Assembly: GCA_015494185.1 (NCBI GenBank)
Contig: WGBT01000318.1
Span: forward strand, 1 to 14,699
Direction: 5' to 3'
Length of the DNA: 14,699 bases
From: Hyphomicrobiales bacterium
GTDB lineage: Bacteria > Pseudomonadota > Alphaproteobacteria > Rhizobiales > S144-35
Within the stretch, counting starts at the first letter, position 1. The number at the start of each line of letters is the position of its first letter. Below the pieces are notes generated by a model that saw only the letters and a program-made list of their open reading frames with translations, did no database searches and had not been told where the DNA came from. Both the position numbers and the translations under genes were made by a program. Below, in pieces: positions 13,441-14,699 of the stretch.

Positions 13441-14307
13441 ATGATGGTGGATTTGCAGGGACAGAAATTGGTAGAGACGGATTGGCTTGCCGCCAATCTG
13501 GGGGCGCCGGGGCTTGTCGTTGTCGACTGTACCTGGTATCCGCCAAGCAAAGAGCGTGATCCGGCTGCGGAATTTTTGCAGGAGCGGATTCCGGGCGCGG
13601 TGTTTTACGATTTGCTGGAGATCCGGGACAAGAACACCGATTTGCCGCATATGATCCCGCCTCCGGATGAGTTTTCCAGGCACATGCGGAATATGGGGAT
13701 CAGCGATACTGACACAGTTATCCTTTACGATACCAAAGGGGTTTGGACGGCAGCCCGCGGTTGGTGGGTCTTTACCATTATGGGGCACAAAAATGTCGCA
13801 GTTCTCAATGGCGGCTTGCCGAAATGGAAGGCGGAGGGGCGTCCGATTGAAAGTGGCCCGCCGAAGCAACGTCCATTGACTCATTACAACCCTCAATTCC
13901 AAAGTCATCTGGTGCTGAGCAAAGAGCAGATGCTTGATGTCGTCAACAGCGGCAGCCGGGTGATCGTCGATGCCCGCGGCCCGGCAGGTTTCACTGGCAA
14001 TGTCGAAGACAAGAACCCTGAAGAACGTTATGGCCATGTTCCAGGGGCGCGTAATGTCCCCGATGATTATGTGGTGACAGAGGCGGGCACCTTGAAGACC
14101 GGTGCCGAACTCGAGCAGGTCTTTGTCGATGCAGGTGTGGATACGAGCAAACCGATTGCAATGATGTGCCTGACCGGCATAACGGCCTCATTGGTTGGCT
14201 TTGCATTGGTCAATAATGGCCATAACGATGTGGTGCAATATGATGGCTGTTGGAAACAATGGCAGGCCGATCACAGCCTTCCCATCGAGACCGGCGAAGC
14301 CGCCTGA
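13441..14307 (+). CDS. SseA-like two-domain rhodanese sulfurtransferase, atypical active site
   Basis: A 288-residue protein with two rhodanese domains, aligning along its length with 3-mercaptopyruvate/thiosulfate sulfurtransferases. The first, non-catalytic domain (about 8-135) is typical: DCTWYPP, AEFLQERIPGAVFYD, DLPHMIPPPDEF, VLNGGLPKW. The second domain (about 160-285) carries the catalytic Cys243, but its loop reads CLTGIT instead of the usual CGSGVT (mercaptopyruvate) or CRKGVT-like (thiosulfate) loop. The segment after DAR lacks the Arg of the usual RFxG motif, having GFTG, and the following acidic EPR motif is altered. The substrate is therefore uncertain. It is probably cytoplasmic, as no signal peptide is seen. 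AGGAG lies 4 nt before the first ATG and 7 nt before the second (13444), so either may be used. It is divergent from phoH. Confidence 0.9.
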   Translation: MMVDLQGQKLVETDWLAANLGAPGLVVVDCTWYPPSKERDPAAEFLQERIPGAVFYDLLEIRDKNTDLPHMIPPPDEFSRHMRNMGISDTDTVILYDTKGVWTAARGWWVFTIMGHKNVAVLNGGLPKWKAEGRPIESGPPKQRPLTHYNPQFQSHLVLSKEQMLDVVNSGSRVIVDARGPAGFTGNVEDKNPEERYGHVPGARNVPDDYVVTEAGTLKTGAELEQVFVDAGVDTSKPIAMMCLTGITASLVGFALVNNGHNDVVQYDGCWKQWQADHSLPIETGEAA

Positions 14308-14568
14308 GATGACAGGGCTGCCCACGATAGGGTTTGGTATGACACGCTTCATGCTTTGTTGCAAATTGCCGCAGGAGGATATTTTTCTGTCCGAACCCCA
14401 GGAAGATGACTTGAGTTGAAGCCTCCCCGCGCTTAAGTATCCTGAATGTTAGAGGCTGCATGGCCGGGTGGTGGTGAGGTTTGAGCTTTTCAAATATCGG
14501 CGCCAGTTGGCCTTGCAGGACGTCATTTTCATGGAAACGGGTATGACAAACCGTTGGGAGGAAATTTG

Positions 14569-14699
14569 ATGAAGACATTTCTCAAAACAACAGCTTTAGC
14601 GGCCATGATTGGCATGGGTGCGCTTGGCATCACCACGGAAAAGGCTGAAGCCTGGTGGTGGGGTCCCGGTTGGGGACCGGGCTGGGGTGACGGCTGGGG
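14569..14699 (+). CDS. Secreted Gly/Trp/Pro-rich protein, N-terminal part, runs off window
   Basis: The ATG at 14569 follows GGGAGG (14556-14561) with a 7-nt spacer. The visible 43 codons begin with a clear Sec signal peptide: basic MKTFLK, a hydrophobic core rich in Ala, Gly, Leu and Ile, and a probable cut after AEA (residues 26-28). The mature part starts with WWWGPGWGPGWGDGW, so it is a low-complexity Gly-Trp-Pro repeat. Small exported proteins of this composition are common and poorly characterised in Proteobacteria; sulfur-globule envelope proteins have comparable composition. The upstream sulfurtransferase gene makes a sulfur link tempting, but no sequence evidence here supports it. 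The C-terminus is outside the window. Confidence 0.8.
   Translation, partial: MKTFLKTTALAAMIGMGALGITTEKAEAWWWGPGWGPGWGDGW

Noticed and set aside
12822..13550. A 242-codon minus-strand open frame across the phoH-sulfurtransferase intergenic region.
   Set aside because: It overlaps the starts of two well-supported genes and the MITE-like repeat, has no recognisable domain and no ribosome site; its composition looks like random open sequence.
13309..14037. A long minus-strand frame opposite the sulfurtransferase gene.
   Set aside because: It is the antisense shadow of a clearly conserved gene on the plus strand and resembles no family.
14308..14568. Possible terminator or small gene between the sulfurtransferase and the Gly/Trp-rich protein gene.
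   Set aside because: No GC-rich stem with a T-run and no frame with a ribosome site was found; only the Shine-Dalgarno of the next gene is evident.

Overview
The window is a stretch of alphaproteobacterial chromosome, most likely from the Hyphomicrobiales (Rhizobiales) or close relatives. The basis is the protein set (PDH-type Lpd, an LpxI rather than LpxH lipid A enzyme, rhizobial-style LexA, PhoH and YbeY), a GTTC-N7-GTTC SOS operator as used by Alphaproteobacteria, and a short palindrome of a type scattered through rhizobial genomes. The genus cannot be read from the sequence.

Layout. At the left edge is the 3' part of a dihydrolipoamide dehydrogenase gene (+), convergent with a 424-aa CelD/BcsL-type acetyltransferase gene (-); the gap between them holds two hairpin repeats. 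Next comes an AT-rich, gene-poor segment with an 8-bp tandem repeat, a 54-aa single-membrane-span protein gene (+), and a 729-bp IS1595-family insertion sequence. The IS has intact ends and a perfect 8-bp target duplication, but its transposase is broken by three frameshifts. From about 4.1 to 12.9 kb every gene is on the minus strand; in transcription order they are phoH, ybeY, corC/tlyC-like, trpD, trpC, lexA, lpxI and lpxB. On the right are a divergent sseA-like sulfurtransferase (+) and the start of a secreted Gly/Trp-rich protein (+).

How the genes fit together. phoH-ybeY-corC is a conserved RNA/ribosome-maturation and envelope cluster. trpD and trpC are consecutive tryptophan-pathway steps. 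lexA has its own SOS promoter, with the operator lying between the -35 and -10 elements. lpxI and lpxB catalyse consecutive steps of lipid A synthesis. The order resembles rhizobial chromosomes, but customary neighbours (miaB, lnt, moaC/moeA, lpxA) are absent, so several ancestral clusters appear to have been pruned and joined.

The most interesting non-coding content is two dispersed repeat families. One is a roughly 100-bp MITE-like element with three copies in the same orientation: one is split by the IS, one sits in the lpxI-lpxB gap and overlaps the lpxI stop codon, and one lies upstream of phoH. The other is a roughly 111-bp hairpin element with two copies, at lpd/acetyltransferase and at trpD/trpC. 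The sulfurtransferase has an unusual active-site loop and seems to lack the usual substrate-binding arginines. I found no defence system, CRISPR array, tRNA or rRNA, and no clear undescribed multi-gene system.
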